Of a DNA stretch of 64,000 nucleotides, positions 37,027 through 46,362 are shown piece by piece. Source of the DNA: Halieaceae bacterium (GTDB lineage Bacteria; Pseudomonadota; Gammaproteobacteria; Pseudomonadales; Halieaceae); NCBI GenBank assembly GCA_902631395.1, contig CACOYM010000006.1:1-64000 (forward strand), given 5' to 3'. The translations under genes were made by a program, and so were the position numbers. The stretch's first letter is position 1. Each line of letters starts with the position of its first letter. The notes below the pieces were generated by a model. That model ran no database searches. It saw only the letters and a list, made by a program, of their open reading frames with translations, and was not told where the DNA came from.

Positions 37027-38288
37027 GCCGCCATTTGACGGGCAGCGCAAAGACTCTCCGCGACCTGGAGTCCGCTTCTCAGGCCATCCTCGTGAAAACC
37101 GTTTCGCCAATATGCGCCGCAAAACCATGTGCAGTGCCGCCCATTGATATCCGCCCAACGCTGCTGGGCCTGCATACCAGATAGTGTGAACTGTGGATGA
37201 GCATAATTGAAGCGCCCTAGGATCCGATGCGGATTGATTGACGCCGTATCGTTCAACGTGACGCAGAATGTTTCGGGTGCATCTAATCCCTGAAGAATGT
37301 TCATGTTGTAGGTGACCGTTGCGCGCCCGTTGCCGGGCTTTAGCCGATAATTCCAGCTCGACCAGGCCCGTTGTTGTTTTGGCAGCAGTCGGGTGTCGGT
37401 GTGCAGTATCACCTCGTTATCGCGATAAGGCAGGGCACCGAGAACCGATTTTTCATCCTCGGTGGGATCGCCCAGCATTGCTAGTGCCTCATCGGAATGC
37501 GTAGCGATCACTACCGCATCAAACTCTCGCTGGAGACCATTCTTAAAACGGACTGTCACTGGTTGTCCAGGCGGTCGTATGATGGTCTCCACGGGCATCC
37601 GAGTCCGGATGTTATCGGAAAAGCGCTGTGTCAGGGGAGCCAGATATTCGCGGCTACCACCTTCGACCACTCGCCACTGGGGCCGGTCTTTTAGCGACAA
37701 AAGACCATGGTTGCGGAAGAAGCGAATAAAGAATTCGACTGGGAAATCCTGCGCATCCTCGAAGTCAGCTGACCAGATAGCCGATGTCATGGCGAGCAGA
37801 TAGCTGCGGCTAAAGTGCTCACTAAATCCGTGCCGCTTAAGATAGTCACCCAGGGTCTGATCCTGCGGCAGTCGCCCGTTGTCTAAGTCAGCTATCGCCA
37901 ATTTATTGAATCGGAGGATTTCACGAATCATGCCGAGAAAGCTGGGAGACAACAAATTACCGCGCTGCGCAAACAACGTATTTAAATTGTTGCCAGCATA
38001 TTCGAGCCCCGTGCTCTCATCGCAGACCGAAAACCCCATTGACGTAGGCTTGTTAGCGACGCTGAGTTCGTCAAACAGGCCGATTAGACTGGGATAGTTG
38101 CGGTCGTTATAAACGATGAAACCGGTATCGACGGCGAATCGCCGTGTCCCGAGTTGTACATCGTAAGTGGCGGTGTGCCCACCGATCCGATCCCGGGCCT
38201 CAAAGATCTCGACGCGATGGCCTCGTTTGGCCAGCTGGTAGGCACATCCCAGTCCGGAGATGCCCGCTCCTATGACTGCTATGTGCAT
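37023..38288 (-). CDS. FAD-dependent amine oxidase-like oxidoreductase
   Basis: 421 residues. N-terminal Rossmann motif IAVIGAGISGLGCAYQL and ARDRIGGHTATYDV, typical of amine oxidase/desaturase-like flavoproteins, with C-terminal HCTWFCGAYWRNGFHEDG. First gene of the leftward three-gene set; a promoter of the RpoE/ChrR type lies just upstream. Substrate unknown; possibly unsaturated fatty acyl chains. Confidence 0.9.
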   Translation of the reverse strand: MHIAVIGAGISGLGCAYQLAKRGHRVEIFEARDRIGGHTATYDVQLGTRRFAVDTGFIVYNDRNYPSLIGLFDELSVANKPTSMGFSVCDESTGLEYAGNNLNTLFAQRGNLLSPSFLGMIREILRFNKLAIADLDNGRLPQDQTLGDYLKRHGFSEHFSRSYLLAMTSAIWSADFEDAQDFPVEFFIRFFRNHGLLSLKDRPQWRVVEGGSREYLAPLTQRFSDNIRTRMPVETIIRPPGQPVTVRFKNGLQREFDAVVIATHSDEALAMLGDPTEDEKSVLGALPYRDNEVILHTDTRLLPKQQRAWSSWNYRLKPGNGRATVTYNMNILQGLDAPETFCVTLNDTASINPHRILGRFNYAHPQFTLSGMQAQQRWADINGRHCTWFCGAYWRNGFHEDGLRSGLQVAESLCAARQMAA

Positions 38289-38328
38289 TGCTGCCGACCT
38301 CCGGCCACCAGACAGAGAAAGGTGCTAG

Positions 38329-38358
38329 ATATTACGGGGCTTGGGGAGTGCCGGATCA
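38329..38358 (-). promoter_or_regulatory. ECF sigma (RpoE/ChrR-type) promoter of the flavoprotein operon
   Basis: Minus strand TGATCC, 18 bases, TAATAT, matching the TGATCC-N18-TA(A) pattern known for RpoE-ChrR promoters of Rhodobacter. It lies 41-70 bases upstream of the flavoprotein ATG. Confidence 0.65.
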
Positions 38359-38484
38359 GGTCAATTCCAAGGCGCTTGACAGCGCAAGATTAGCGTAGTG
38401 CAGCAAAAAATTAGATTGTTCGCACTGTATCAAGGCACAGCCACTGAGTGTATCCTTGGCGTCTGGGATGATGGTTTGACCTTT

Positions 38485-39105
38485 ATGGCAAACAAAAAAG
38501 ACGCAGCTAATACTGTTTCGGCGACAGGCAAAGGGAAATGGAATATCCCGACGGGCCGTCGCACCGATGAGTGGAGCGAATCGCTGGTGCTGATTGGCGA
38601 AAGCCAAGATCGAGGCGCCTTTACGCGTTTTTTCCGCCACTTTGCCCCGTTAATTAAAGCCTTTGCCCTCTCCGGCTCAAGTTTGTCTGCCACACACGCC
38701 GATGAGCTAGTGCAGGAGGTAATGCTGAAAGTCTGGCAAAAAGCGGGTGGGTTCAACCCTGAAAAGGCGGCGGCCTCGACCTGGGTTTACACGATAGCCA
38801 GGAACTGTCGAACCGACATGTTTCGACGCCTTCAGAAGTTTGACACGCCACTGGCTTCCGATGACTTTGAGCTTGAGAGTGAGGAGGAGGAATCTTTTGT
38901 GGTACTGCATACACGGCGCGGTGCAGAACGAGTGCGCGAACTCTTGGGGGATCTTCCCCCGGATCAAGCGCAGATCCTCGCCAAGGTTTATATGGAGGGT
39001 AAGTCGCACTCCGAGGCTGCGGCTGAGCTGGATTTGCCGCTGGGCACCGTGAAATCTCGAGTCCGCCTTGCCATTCAGAAGCTACAAGGGCTCATGGAGG
39101 CTTGA
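38485..39105 (+). CDS. rpoE: ECF-type RNA polymerase sigma factor (RpoE, ChrR-partner group)
   Basis: About 206 residues from ATG 38485; the open frame begins at 38398, so the start is uncertain. Region 2 (HADELVQEVMLKVWQKAG...STWVYTIARNCRTDMFRR) and region 4 (LPPDQAQILAKVYMEGKSH, PLGTVKSRVRLAIQKL) are clear; an acidic linker ELESEEEES joins them. Paired with a ChrR-like anti-sigma factor and divergent to the flavoprotein operon, it should activate the singlet-oxygen response. Confidence 0.93.
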   Translation: MANKKDAANTVSATGKGKWNIPTGRRTDEWSESLVLIGESQDRGAFTRFFRHFAPLIKAFALSGSSLSATHADELVQEVMLKVWQKAGGFNPEKAAASTWVYTIARNCRTDMFRRLQKFDTPLASDDFELESEEEESFVVLHTRRGAERVRELLGDLPPDQAQILAKVYMEGKSHSEAAAELDLPLGTVKSRVRLAIQKLQGLMEA

Positions 39106-39163
39106 GTAGTGATAGTAATCCCTCAGAAAGTCCTAGGTTTATTGGTGTTAGAGAGTAAACCGT

Positions 39164-39182
39164 TTACGCGAGCTCCGCGTAA
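39164..39182. repeat. Palindrome upstream of chrR
   Basis: TTACGCG-AGCTC-CGCGTAA with 7-bp perfect arms, in the 115-base gap between the sigma factor and ChrR genes. It might be an operator or RNA hairpin. Confidence 0.5.
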
Positions 39183-39219
39183 CGTGAACGTAGATGAGAG
39201 TAGTTTGGACTAGTTAGCG

Positions 39220-39873
39220 ATGGCGCATCATCACCCCCCAATGGATTTACTTATAGAGTATTCGGCAGGCGCGCTGCCTGTCGCACAATCGGCATGTGTG
39301 GCTGCTCATCTGAGCTACTGCCAGCATTGCCGACATTCGGTTGACAAGCTAGAGGACCTGGGTGGTGCGCACCTTGAGCGTTTAGATCCCCAGCCTGTAG
39401 GTGAGTCGGTGCTTGAGAGAGTGATGGCGCGCCTGGATTATCCAGAGCCTCTCAGATATGCACCCAATGAAGTTTCTGATACTCAGCTTCCGGGCCTCTT
39501 AGATCGACTCATCAATGGTAACTATGCCGATTTGGTTTGGAAGCGCGTGACGCAGTCCTTAAGCATCAGTCATCTCAAAACTGGCGACCCGAATCACGAG
39601 TTTGCGTTGTATCGCATTGCCGAGGGCGGTCGTATCCCCGAACACACCCACGGCGGTAGTGAGATGACCCTGGTGTTACGCGGTGGTTTTGCCGATGAGA
39701 GCGGCGAGTACCACCCGGGTGATTTCCTTATTCGGGAGGGATGGGATAAGCACACCCCCGTGGCGCTGGAAGGTGAAGAGTGCATTTGTTTGGCAGTACT
39801 GGATGCGCCTCTGCGATTCACCCGGTTGCGACACCGCTGGCTGAACCCGCTACTGAGACTCCGCGCGGGCTGA
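39220..39873 (+). CDS. chrR: ChrR-type anti-sigma factor with zinc and cupin domains
   Basis: 217 residues. N-terminal zinc-binding anti-sigma domain with HLSYCQHC (H-x3-C-x2-C) and a His-rich start (MAHHHPP); C-terminal cupin with EHTHGGSEMTLVLRGG and the late His in KHTPVAL, i.e. all expected metal ligands. ChrR holds RpoE inactive until singlet oxygen triggers its release. A 115-base gap separates it from the sigma factor, larger than usual for this pair. Confidence 0.93.
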   Translation: MAHHHPPMDLLIEYSAGALPVAQSACVAAHLSYCQHCRHSVDKLEDLGGAHLERLDPQPVGESVLERVMARLDYPEPLRYAPNEVSDTQLPGLLDRLINGNYADLVWKRVTQSLSISHLKTGDPNHEFALYRIAEGGRIPEHTHGGSEMTLVLRGGFADESGEYHPGDFLIREGWDKHTPVALEGEECICLAVLDAPLRFTRLRHRWLNPLLRLRAG

Positions 39874-40005
39874 CACTTTTCTCACTCGTCTCCAGTGGCG
39901 CTGAGGGGCTCTGCTCCTGCCAAGCGACCGCCCCAATGATCAGCTAGCTGGAATTCCAATAACACCGGGATCGCGGTGATCCCAAAAAACCAGGCGAACT
40001 TCACT

Positions 40006-41148
40006 ATGCAACTAGTCATACCCCTTGAAACCCAACCGGGAGAAAATCGCGTCTCCGCGACTCCCGAGACGGTGAAAAAGATGGTGCGGCTCGGTGCGGA
40101 AGTAGTCATCGAATCGGGTGCAGGCGCAGGTGCCGGCATCAGTGACGCTGACTATGAAGCAGCGGGCGCCAGCATTGGTACAGACCGTTCAGCACTGCTT
40201 GGCAGTGCAGACATGGTGCTTAGGCTTCGTAAGCCCGGGATGGAAGAGATCAGTCAGTTAAAAGCCGGCTGCATTCATGTCTCCTATCTTGATCCGTTTA
40301 ACGAAAAAGACTTGATTAAGGCCTTTGCTAACCAGAACGTGACCGCGGTGAGCATGGAGATGATTCCGCGCTCTACTCGCAGCCAGAAGATGGACGCATT
40401 GAGTTCTCAGGCCAACCTCGCGGGTTACATGGCTGTGATGCTGGCGGCGAACAACATGCCCAGCATCATGCCGATGATGATGACGCCGGCCGGTACACTG
40501 AAGCCCGCCAAAGTTTTCATTATCGGTGCGGGTGTGGCAGGTTTGCAGGCGATCGCGACGGCCAAGCGCATGGGCGCTCGAGTGACCGCGTTCGACACCC
40601 GTCCAGTAGTGGCCGAGCAGGTTGAGTCGCTGGGTGCAAAGTTTCTTGAGATCGATTTGGGCGATACCGGCCAGACGGCGGATGGCTACGCGAAAGAGCT
40701 GACCCCCGAGCAGGTCGAGATTCAGCGTCAGGCGCAAAAAGCGGTGATTGCCGACTCAGATGTCGTGATTACTACGGCTCAGGTATTCGGCCGCAAGCCG
40801 CCGGTATTGGTCACGGCAGATATGGTTGAGGGAATGTCCCCAGGTTCTGTCGTTGTCGACATGGCCGCCGAGACCGGTGGCAACGTCGAAGGCTCGGTTC
40901 CCGACGAAGTGGTAGATGTAAACGGCGTCACGATTGTCGGTACTGCCAACCTCGCTAACCTGGCACCTCGTGACGCGACCCAGATGTACGCGAGCAACAT
41001 GTTTAACCTCGTAGAGGACACCTGGGACGAGGAAGCCAAGCGGTTTGTACTCGACCTCGAAAACGACATTTTGCCTGGCTGTGTGATTACGCACGGCGGA
41101 GCGGTTGTTCACCCCACTATTAAAGACATTATCGAGGGAGGCAACTGA
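40006..41148 (+). CDS. pntAA: NAD(P) transhydrogenase subunit alpha part 1 (PntAA)
   Basis: About 380 residues from ATG 40006 (MQLVIPLETQPGENRV). The NAD(H)-binding domain I, with the alanine-dehydrogenase-like fold (KVFIIGAGVAGLQAIATAKRMGA Rossmann segment). It uses the proton gradient to move hydride between NADH and NADP+. The alpha subunit is split in two genes here, as in alphaproteobacteria and many marine gammaproteobacteria. Confidence 0.95.
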   Translation: MQLVIPLETQPGENRVSATPETVKKMVRLGAEVVIESGAGAGAGISDADYEAAGASIGTDRSALLGSADMVLRLRKPGMEEISQLKAGCIHVSYLDPFNEKDLIKAFANQNVTAVSMEMIPRSTRSQKMDALSSQANLAGYMAVMLAANNMPSIMPMMMTPAGTLKPAKVFIIGAGVAGLQAIATAKRMGARVTAFDTRPVVAEQVESLGAKFLEIDLGDTGQTADGYAKELTPEQVEIQRQAQKAVIADSDVVITTAQVFGRKPPVLVTADMVEGMSPGSVVVDMAAETGGNVEGSVPDEVVDVNGVTIVGTANLANLAPRDATQMYASNMFNLVEDTWDEEAKRFVLDLENDILPGCVITHGGAVVHPTIKDIIEGGN

Positions 41149-41149
41149 T

Positions 41150-41434
41150 ATGTCCGGCGCAGAGTATCTGCTGTTTATCCTAATGTTGTCGATTTTCCTT
41201 GGCTTCGAACTGATTAATAAAGTACCCGCTACCTTGCACACCCCGTTGATGTCGGGCGCTAACGCGATCTCCGGTATTACCGTGGTGGGTGCTGTGGCGC
41301 TGGCGGGTACCGGTAGCGAGACCATGGCCATGTGGCTAGGTGTCGGTGCTGTGACCCTGGCCAGCATCAACGTCGTGGGCGGTTACATGGTGACCGATCG
41401 CATGCTCGGCTTCTTCAAGAAGAAGGAGGACTGA
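41150..41434 (+). CDS. pntAB: NAD(P) transhydrogenase subunit alpha part 2 (PntAB)
   Basis: 94 residues from ATG 41150, one base after the pntAA stop. Three membrane helices with the conserved KVPATLHTPLMSGANAISGI segment. It forms part of the membrane proton channel and ends in FFKKKED. Confidence 0.95.
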   Translation: MSGAEYLLFILMLSIFLGFELINKVPATLHTPLMSGANAISGITVVGAVALAGTGSETMAMWLGVGAVTLASINVVGGYMVTDRMLGFFKKKED

Positions 41435-41436
41435 AC

Positions 41437-42795
41437 ATGACGACTGAATTAATGACACAACTCGGCTATGTCGTCGCAGCGGGCCTCTTTATTTTTGGTC
41501 TGAAAATGCTGGGCTCCCCGGCCACTGCGCGGCGCGGCAACATGGTGTCGGCAATCGGCATGCTGGTGGCGATTATTGCGGCACTCCTTGATCAGGGCAT
41601 CGTCGACTTCACGTACATCGCGGCCGGTATGGTCGTGGGCGGTGCGATCGGCGCCATTGCGGCACGCGCCGTTGCCATGACCTCGATGCCAGAGATGGTG
41701 GCGCTCTTTAATGGCCTCGGTGGCGCGGCATCGCTGCTAGTCGGCTGGGCGGCGCTGTCTCCGGATTCCAGCACATTCACTTTGGTGACAATAGTGTTGT
41801 CGATTTTGATCGGCGGTGTGACCCTAACAGGGTCGCTGGTTGCGTACGGCAAGCTGTCGGAGACCATAGGTAGTGGAGCGATCACGTTCTCTGGTCAGCA
41901 GATCGTGAACTCGCTCGTCGTGTTGGGCATTTTTGGTGGCGCGGTCATGTTCTGTATGAACCCCACTGACCCCAACTGGCTCTATATGGTGATTGGCCTG
42001 GCGTTGCTGTTTGGCATCATGGCGGTCATTCCCATTGGCGGTGCTGACATGCCTGTTGTGATCTCGCTGCTGAATTCTTATTCAGGTTTGGCGGCCTGTG
42101 CGGCGGGTTTTGCGATCAACAACAACGCGCTGATCGTGGCGGGCTCACTCGTCGGTGCCTCGGGCATCATCCTGACCCAAATCATGTGTAAGGCGATGAA
42201 TCGCTCGCTCCCCAACGTGCTGTTCTCAGGCTTCGCCAGCGTCTCCAACGAGGAGACCGTGGTAGAAGGCGAGATAAAGCCGATCTCGGTGGAAGACGCC
42301 TATTACGTTCTTGAGGCAGCGACCAACGTCGCGATCATCCCCGGCTACGGCATGGCGGTTGCTCAGGCACAGCACGTGGTCAAAGAGCTTACCGAACTGC
42401 TTGAGAACAATGGCTGTGAGGTCAACTTTGGTATTCACCCTGTAGCGGGGCGGATGCCGGGTCACATGAACGTGCTCCTCGCGGAGGCAGACGTGCCCTA
42501 CGACCAACTCCTCGAGATGGACGAAATCAACCCGCGCATGGAAACCATCGATGTTGCGATCGTGATTGGCGCGAACGATGTGGTGAACCCTGCCGCACGT
42601 GAAGTTGAGTCCTCGCCGATCTACGGCATGCCGGTGATCAACGTGGCCGATGCGCGCACAGTGTTTGTCCTCAAGCGCTCTATGGCGTCGGGCTTTGCCG
42701 GTATCGAGAATCCGCTATTTTACAAAGAGAATACGCGCATGCTGTTTGGCGATGCAAAAGAAAGCATTGGTGGCCTGATCCGCGAATTTAGCTGA
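41437..42795 (+). CDS. pntB: NAD(P) transhydrogenase subunit beta (PntB)
   Basis: 452 residues from ATG 41437. About nine membrane helices, then the NADP(H)-binding domain III (IIPGYGMAVAQAQHVVKEL, GIHPVAGRMPGHMNVLLAEA, VIGANDVVNPAAR). It completes the Pnt proton-pumping transhydrogenase. Two bases after pntAB; a terminator follows. Confidence 0.96.
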   Translation: MTTELMTQLGYVVAAGLFIFGLKMLGSPATARRGNMVSAIGMLVAIIAALLDQGIVDFTYIAAGMVVGGAIGAIAARAVAMTSMPEMVALFNGLGGAASLLVGWAALSPDSSTFTLVTIVLSILIGGVTLTGSLVAYGKLSETIGSGAITFSGQQIVNSLVVLGIFGGAVMFCMNPTDPNWLYMVIGLALLFGIMAVIPIGGADMPVVISLLNSYSGLAACAAGFAINNNALIVAGSLVGASGIILTQIMCKAMNRSLPNVLFSGFASVSNEETVVEGEIKPISVEDAYYVLEAATNVAIIPGYGMAVAQAQHVVKELTELLENNGCEVNFGIHPVAGRMPGHMNVLLAEADVPYDQLLEMDEINPRMETIDVAIVIGANDVVNPAAREVESSPIYGMPVINVADARTVFVLKRSMASGFAGIENPLFYKENTRMLFGDAKESIGGLIREFS

Positions 42796-42815
42796 TTGTT
42801 CCATTGCTCAACAAT

Positions 42816-42836
42816 CCCGCATTGTGCGGGGTTTTA
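42816..42836 (+). terminator. Rho-independent terminator after pntB
   Basis: CCCGCA-TTG-TGCGGG stem followed by GTTTTA, about 20 bases after the pntB stop. Confidence 0.8.
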
Positions 42837-42843
42837 TGTCTCT

Positions 42844-44697
42844 CTAACTTACGTGTTCGGCCAGAAACTGTAGCTGTGCTAGACGCTGGTAGATCTCACA
42901 GCGTGACATCAATTCGTCGTGCGATCCGTTGTCTATGACTCGCCCAGCGTCTATCACCACGATACGATCGGCATTGATTACAGTGGACAAGCGGTGCGCA
43001 ATGACGATCGTGGTGCGCTCCTGCATGATCTCGGTGAGTGCTTGTTGAACGTGCCACTCGCTCTCGGTGTCGAGCGCGCTGGTGGCTTCATCCAGTAATA
43101 ACAGCTCCGGATCGCTGAGTATGGCGCGGGCCAGTGCAATGCGTTGGCGCTGCCCGCCCGATAGCCGGACGCCCTGTGCCCCCAAATGGCTCTGATAACC
43201 CTCGGGCAGGGTCTGGATGAACTCGTGGGCATGGGCCATTTGTGCTGCGGCTTCCACCGTCGCCTGCGTGGACTCTTTGGCACCGTAGGCGATGTTGTAG
43301 AAGATGTCCCCAGAGAACAGCGTCGGTTGCTGTGGTACCAGTGCGATTTTCTGACGCCAGCTGTTCAGCGAAATATCTCGCAGGTCTGCACTACCAAACC
43401 GGACTGCACCCGCTATCGGGTCATAAAAGCGCAGTATCAGCTCGAACACGGTCGACTTTCCAGCACCTGAGGGGCCAACGAGCGCGACAGATTCTCCCTG
43501 CGTGATATGCAAAGTAAAGTCACTCAACGCGGGGTGTGCAGGCCGACTGGGATATGCGAAGTGGACACCCTCAAAGACTAGTGCTGATTCACTCGCCGGT
43601 GCCTCGGTGCCGGTGTCCGGAATCTCGCAGTTCTCGGTGAGTAACTCCATAAGCCGCTCTGCCGCGCCAGCGGCCCGTTGCAAATCGCCCCACACCTCCG
43701 AGAGTGTCGCAAAAGCGGTGCCCACCATGATGGTGTAAAAAACAAAAGCGCCTAGTTCTCCTCCCGTCATGCGGCCTTCAATTACATCTATACCGCCAGA
43801 CCACATCATGCTGACCATGCCGCCAATTAGAAGGAAGATGGCAAAGCCCGTCAGGAGCGTACGCTGAAAGACTCTAGAGAGCGCGACCGAAAACGCATGC
43901 TCCACATCTCTCCCAAAGGCCGTTTTCTCGGCAGCTTCGCGATTGAAGCTCTGTACTACCTTGATCGACTGGAAAATCTCGCCCGCATGACTACCCACGT
44001 CGGCAATGGTTTGCTGGCTTTTGTTTGAGAGCGTTCTGACGCGTCGACCAAAGATCAAAATGGGCAAGAGTGTCACCGGCACTGCGATCACAATCACTAG
44101 ACTCAGTTTGAGGTTGGTGACGACCATAAGCGTCAGTGCTCCCGTGAGCGTCAATGCGTTGCGCAATGCGAGGCTGACCGAGGAGCCGATGAGCGTTTGT
44201 AAAAGGGTGGTGTCTGTAGTGAGGCGAGACATGATTTCGCCTGAGTGATTGCTCTCGAAATAGTTGGGTTGCATATGGACGAGGTTATTGAAAACAGCAC
44301 CCCGGATGTCGGCACTGACTCGTTCCCCTAACCATGACACCAAATAAAAGCGGGTCATCGCGCCGATCGCCATGGCAATGCCGATCACCAGTAGAAACAC
44401 GACAGCTTCATATAACCTCGAAGAATCCGCCTCGACAAAGCCTTCATCGATCAGTATTTTGACTCCATAACCCAGCGTCAGCTGTGCCCCAGCCGTAAAC
44501 AACAGCGCTGTGCCGGCGGCGATCATTCTGCCTTTGTGAGGCCACAAGAACCCCAGCAACTGTCTGAGAGGTGCCAATGATTTGGCGTTGGGAGGCGTGT
44601 CGCGATCAGGATCCGCAATGGCGGCGGGAGCGGAAGTGGTTGAGGATTCGGTCAAGGTCGCGCTCGGATACAGGCTGCAAAAGGATAGCGGGACCAC
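42844..44697 (-). CDS. MsbA-like ABC exporter (fused permease-ATPase)
   Basis: 617 residues: six membrane helices (~residues 50-340) then an ATPase domain with Walker A GPSGAGKST, signature LSGGQRQRIALARA, and Walker B LLLDEATSALD. This is the half-size exporter type that moves lipid A, lipids or drugs. The first ~40 residues look poorly conserved and the true start may be downstream. No lpxK or other lipid A gene is next to it, so I leave substrate open. Confidence 0.88.
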   Translation of the reverse strand: MVPLSFCSLYPSATLTESSTTSAPAAIADPDRDTPPNAKSLAPLRQLLGFLWPHKGRMIAAGTALLFTAGAQLTLGYGVKILIDEGFVEADSSRLYEAVVFLLVIGIAMAIGAMTRFYLVSWLGERVSADIRGAVFNNLVHMQPNYFESNHSGEIMSRLTTDTTLLQTLIGSSVSLALRNALTLTGALTLMVVTNLKLSLVIVIAVPVTLLPILIFGRRVRTLSNKSQQTIADVGSHAGEIFQSIKVVQSFNREAAEKTAFGRDVEHAFSVALSRVFQRTLLTGFAIFLLIGGMVSMMWSGGIDVIEGRMTGGELGAFVFYTIMVGTAFATLSEVWGDLQRAAGAAERLMELLTENCEIPDTGTEAPASESALVFEGVHFAYPSRPAHPALSDFTLHITQGESVALVGPSGAGKSTVFELILRFYDPIAGAVRFGSADLRDISLNSWRQKIALVPQQPTLFSGDIFYNIAYGAKESTQATVEAAAQMAHAHEFIQTLPEGYQSHLGAQGVRLSGGQRQRIALARAILSDPELLLLDEATSALDTESEWHVQQALTEIMQERTTIVIAHRLSTVINADRIVVIDAGRVIDNGSHDELMSRCEIYQRLAQLQFLAEHVS

Positions 44698-44979
44698 AGT
44701 TTACGCGGGCTGGGCACAAAAAGATCCTTTGGCGCTCAATGGCACTTGCGCCAGTGCCGTGACTTGGAAATTAAGGCCTGCCAGGACGGGCGTTGTAGTA
44801 GGCAAGATGGCATGGCATTCTTCGTAAGCTCCGCACCTCGCCCTGCCAGCAGGGCGCCCCATTCAGCTCGCGCGGGTAAGGATGGCAGTGATTAACAGCG
44901 TCTTTTCGTCCACCTCGTCAGGGCTTTTTGGGTACTCGATTGAGCCCTTGAGTTGCGCATCCTTACTCTCTGGCAGCGG
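44698..44979 (-). other. Interval holding an in-frame open extension of tatC and a hairpin
   Basis: On the minus strand the tatC frame stays open after its TAA for 38 codons, to TGA at 44863-44865, reading (for example) DAQLKGSIEYPKSPDEVDE then KTLLITAILT. A GCCCTGC-TG-GCAGGGC hairpin (44840-44855) follows a few bases later, without a T run. No initiation codon of good quality is seen, so it is either a lost C-terminal tail of TatC or a chance open frame. Nothing else in the interval resembles a gene. Confidence 0.4.
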
Positions 44980-45735
44980 TTACTCGTCGGCAACGCTGCT
45001 GGGCTGAGGCTCCAATAGTCTGCCGAAAAATATTCCCAGCTCAAAGAGCAACCACATCGGAATTGCGAGTAGCGATTGGGAGATTACATCGGGTGGTGTC
45101 AGCAACATACCAAAGACGAAGCACCCGACAATGATGTAAGGGCGTTTCTGGGCGAGTGATTCGGAGGTGGTGACGCCTGTCCAGATGAGAATGACCGCGG
45201 CAATTGGCATTTCGAAGGCGATGCCAAATGCAAGGAATAGCTTCAGCACGAAATCCAGATAGCTTTTGATATCTGTCATCACTTGTACGCTGTCGGGTCC
45301 GACGCTGGTGAAGAAAGCGAAGATGAGTGGGAACACAACAAAATAAGCGAAGGCTGCGCCTGCATAGAAAAGCAGGACGCTAGAGGCCAGCAGAGGCATC
45401 GCGATGCGCTTTTCTTTTTGGTATAGCCCGGGCGCTACGAATCCCCATATCTGATAGAGCACCACGGGTATGGCCATAAAGATTGCTAAGACCAGACTGA
45501 GCTTGAAGGGCGTGAGAAAGGGTGATGCGACGCCCGTCGCGATCATGGTCGAGCCCGCTGGCATCAGCTCTCTGAGCGGCGCCGATACAAAGCCGTAAAT
45601 GTCGTTTGCAAAGGGAAAAAGGATGATGAATCCGACAAGCACTGCAAGGACTGCCCGCAGCAGTCGGTCACGCAGTTCAGTGAGATGCGCTACCAGTGAC
45701 ATGGGCGGATCGTCGTGTTCGGTTTGCTCGCTCAT
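44980..45735 (-). CDS. tatC: Sec-independent protein translocase TatC
   Basis: 251 residues with six membrane helices. The N-terminal [13 protein letters not shown] and the FAFGIAFE-like loop ([17 protein letters not shown], with the conserved Glu) are signature-recognition features of TatC. With TatA and TatB it exports folded proteins. Its start overlaps the tatB stop by four bases. Confidence 0.97.
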   Translation of the reverse strand: MSEQTEHDDPPMSLVAHLTELRDRLLRAVLAVLVGFIILFPFANDIYGFVSAPLRELMPAGSTMIATGVASPFLTPFKLSLVLAIFMAIPVVLYQIWGFVAPGLYQKEKRIAMPLLASSVLLFYAGAAFAYFVVFPLIFAFFTSVGPDSVQVMTDIKSYLDFVLKLFLAFGIAFEMPIAAVILIWTGVTTSESLAQKRPYIIVGCFVFGMLLTPPDVISQSLLAIPMWLLFELGIFFGRLLEPQPSSVADE

Positions 45736-46112
45736 GCGGTTTTTTGGGGGGAACTATTTCCGTCACCGTTGGGGGGTTGATCGCTCGGTGGGGAGAGGGA
45801 TTCCGTCGTGGTTGAGGTGGTCTGGAGTGATTCGCTTACCTCTGTGCCGATCGCTACAATCTCTCGTTCCGCAGACTGGGCGGTGTCGCGCACCTGCTGC
45901 TCGAGTTCCTGAGACTCGGCTTTGAGCTTCTGCATGATTTCGTCGTTGTGTAGTTCGCGTCGGACTTCAGTCCGAATCTGATCAAAGCTGCGGCGAAAAC
46001 GGTTAGTCCACGCCAGTACGGTACGAACGGCGCCAGGTAACTGCTCGGGCCCGACGACCAATAGGCCCACAACGCCGATCAGTAAGAGCTCGGCAAAGCC
46101 GATATCAAACAC
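45732..46112 (-). CDS. tatB: Sec-independent protein translocase TatB
   Basis: 126 residues: one N-terminal membrane helix ([26 protein letters not shown]), an amphipathic helix, then a charged, Ser/Thr-rich tail. The Glu in the membrane helix is typical of TatB. Lies between tatA and tatC. Confidence 0.96.
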   Translation of the reverse strand: MFDIGFAELLLIGVVGLLVVGPEQLPGAVRTVLAWTNRFRRSFDQIRTEVRRELHNDEIMQKLKAESQELEQQVRDTAQSAEREIVAIGTEVSESLQTTSTTTESLSPPSDQPPNGDGNSSPQKTA

Positions 46113-46126
46113 GTGGGTTGCTCCGG

Positions 46127-46345
46127 TCAGCTTGACGCTTTGTCTGAGTCGCTATCTTTCTGGGCGGCAGCGTGGTTGGCCCCGCCATCGCTATCAGCCT
46201 CATCTTTGCTCATGCTGTTGCGGAAACCCTTGATAGCGCTGCCTAGGTCGCTACCTATGTTACGCAGGCGCGATGTGCCAAATACCATCACGATGATGGC
46301 CAGAATAATGAGTAGCTGCCAAATGCTAATGCCGCCTAGGCCCAT
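46127..46345 (-). CDS. tatA: Sec-independent protein translocase TatA
   Basis: 72 residues: short membrane helix ([17 protein letters not shown]), [14 protein letters not shown] hinge with amphipathic helix, acidic tail. It oligomerises to form the Tat pore. First Tat gene in the hisI-hisE-tatA-tatB-tatC series. Confidence 0.96.
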   Translation of the reverse strand: MGLGGISIWQLLIILAIIVMVFGTSRLRNIGSDLGSAIKGFRNSMSKDEADSDGGANHAAAQKDSDSDKASS

Positions 46346-46362
46346 GGTCGCTCTCCCTGTCG

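Noticed and set aside
38376-38404. TTGACA as a sigma-70 promoter for the ECF sigma gene
   Set aside because: No acceptable -10 at 16-18 bases; not annotated.
44700-44827. + strand ORFs opposite the start of the ABC exporter
   Set aside because: Frames shared with the coding strand of the exporter; no start signals or family features.
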